This document shows, in pieces, positions 62,960-64,000 of a stretch of 64,000 nt of DNA. Origin of the DNA: Certhia americana (taxonomy: Eukaryota; Chordata; Aves; Passeriformes; Certhiidae); the NCBI GenBank assembly GCA_018697195.1, contig CM031861.1, forward strand, positions 2,675,656 through 2,739,655, written 5' to 3'. Both the position numbers and the translations under genes were made by a program. The notes below the pieces were generated by a model, which had not been told where the DNA came from, searched no databases, and saw only the letters and a program-made list of their open reading frames with translations. Position 1 is the first letter of the stretch; every line of letters begins with the position of its first letter.

Positions 62960-64000
62960 AAAGGCTGGGGGGGCGCGGGGGAGCCCCCGTCCTCGCCCAG
63001 CGCAGGGACTGGGGATGTCACCTCGAGTCTCGCGCTCGGCAAGCCTCCTACATCCAGGCGAAGGTGGGGGTGGCCCGGTCCCCTGTGCCTGTCCCCAAGC
63101 CGGAAGCTGTACCTGCGCTAATCCCCAGTGACGGGCACAAGGGGGAAGGCGACGAGGGGAGGGACGAGGTGGAGCCTCCCCCTTCCCCTGGACACGCGGG
63201 GGACACCGGAACCCGCTAAAGGCGGCAGTGGGGGGTGGCACCAGGAACTCCCAGGGAGGTGACAGAGGTGGGCGGGGGGGGGGGTGTGTGGTGGTTTGGA
63301 GAGGATGAGGGGAAGCTGATCCCCCACGGGGGGCACACGGTGAGGAAGGTCACCCCCTGCCACGTGTGGCGCGCAGCGGGAGGACGGCCGGGGACACGGA
63401 ACGCGGGCTGGGGGACACGGCTGTGGCGGGGTGTGGAGACACAGCTGGGAACACAGCTGTGGTGTGGGTCACAGCTGGCGGACATGGCTGAGCTCAGGGG
63501 ACACGACCTCAGGGAGGGACTAAGGATGATGCGTGGGGGGTCACATCTGGGGACACAGCTGGGGCGGGACACAGCTACAGATTGAGGACCCAGCTGGGGG
63601 CGACAGGGCTGGAGACGGGGAGCGAGCAGGAATAGCGACATGGCCGCAAAACTAGGGGACAACAAACTGAGGGTCGTGACTGGGGGACACGGGTCACACG
63701 GCTGGAGGGAGACACAGGGGACGTGGGTGGGGGACGTGACCGCGGATGGGAACACAGCCAGAGGACGCGGCTCGGAGGCACTGCCGGGGCTGTGCGGGTG
63801 GGGTGACACTGGGGCAAGGCGGGGGACATACGGGTGTACACCCCCCCGAGATGTGCGCGGGGAGAAAAAAAGGGACGGCCCCCCCCCCCCCACCCCCCCC
63901 CACCCCCCACCCCTGCGCTTTAAGATACGCAGGCGAGGGGCGTGCCTCTCGTGGGTGTGGCCCGCCTTAGCCCCGCCTCAAGGCGCGCGGCGGGCCGGGC
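62960..64000. promoter_or_regulatory. STX3: STX3 upstream region and probable CpG promoter at window edge
   Basis: Directly above the start codon is a GACACAGCTGGGG-type loose repeat (about 63400-63760). At the edge (63900-64000) a GC-box-rich segment (CCCGCCTTAGCCCCGCCTC) suggests a promoter. Whether STX3 transcription starts near 62960 or at the edge cannot be decided. No gene is supported on the plus strand. Confidence 0.4.

Overview
The window is vertebrate nuclear DNA, almost certainly from a bird. Every protein gene found is split into small exons with GT/AG junctions, and introns are unusually short (often under 300 bp). Fragments of CR1, the characteristic sauropsid LINE, occur at about 2216, 39611, 44300 and 45890. 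ZP1 carries the long Pro/Gln repeat block known from avian ZP1. GC content is high and simple tandem repeats fill many introns, as on avian micro- or intermediate chromosomes. No bacterial, viral or CRISPR-like content was seen.

Layout, left to right: VPS37C (+, 2622-4233); CD5 (-, 5430-9770); CD6 (-, 12453-16250); TMEM132A (-, 17831-23473); TMEM109 (-, 24603-25470); PRPF19 (+, 26598-30168); ZP1 (-, 30814-34576); a BAAT/ACOT-family acyl-CoA thioesterase (-, 35750-37818); CCDC86 (-, 39459-41238); two MS4A-family four-pass membrane genes (-, 41708-43300 and 48290-50147); an unassigned membrane-anchored repeat protein with an apparent frameshift (-, 52839-53916); MRPL16 (+, 54389-55619); STX3 (-, 56870-62950). 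Order and relative orientation match human 11q12 (STX3-MRPL16-MS4A cluster-CCDC86-ZP1-PRPF19-TMEM109-TMEM132A-CD6-CD5-VPS37C). Differences: SLC15A3, PTGDR2 and the GIF/TCN1 genes are not seen in their expected slots, and a BAAT/ACOT gene sits between ZP1 and CCDC86.

The genes do not form one pathway. They are a conserved synteny block of housekeeping genes (PRPF19, MRPL16, CCDC86, VPS37C, TMEM109), T-cell surface receptors (CD5, CD6), an egg-coat gene (ZP1), a SNARE (STX3) and MS4A receptors. Exon models were built by hand from reading frame, splice signals, phase continuity and recalled human homologues; several give protein lengths equal or close to human (PRPF19 504 aa, STX3 289 aa, VPS37C 354 aa, MRPL16 247 aa).

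Most notable observations: a 19-unit hexapeptide (18-bp) repeat apparently expanded inside a TMEM132A coding exon; a 24-bp tandem array of five identical YY1-type motifs plus a sixth variant in the CCDC86 promoter; alternative SNARE and membrane-anchor exons in STX3, one of them degenerate; a CD6 gene with two rather than three SRCR exons; and a testis-type promoter (paired CRE palindromes) between MRPL16 and the frameshifted repeat-protein gene.
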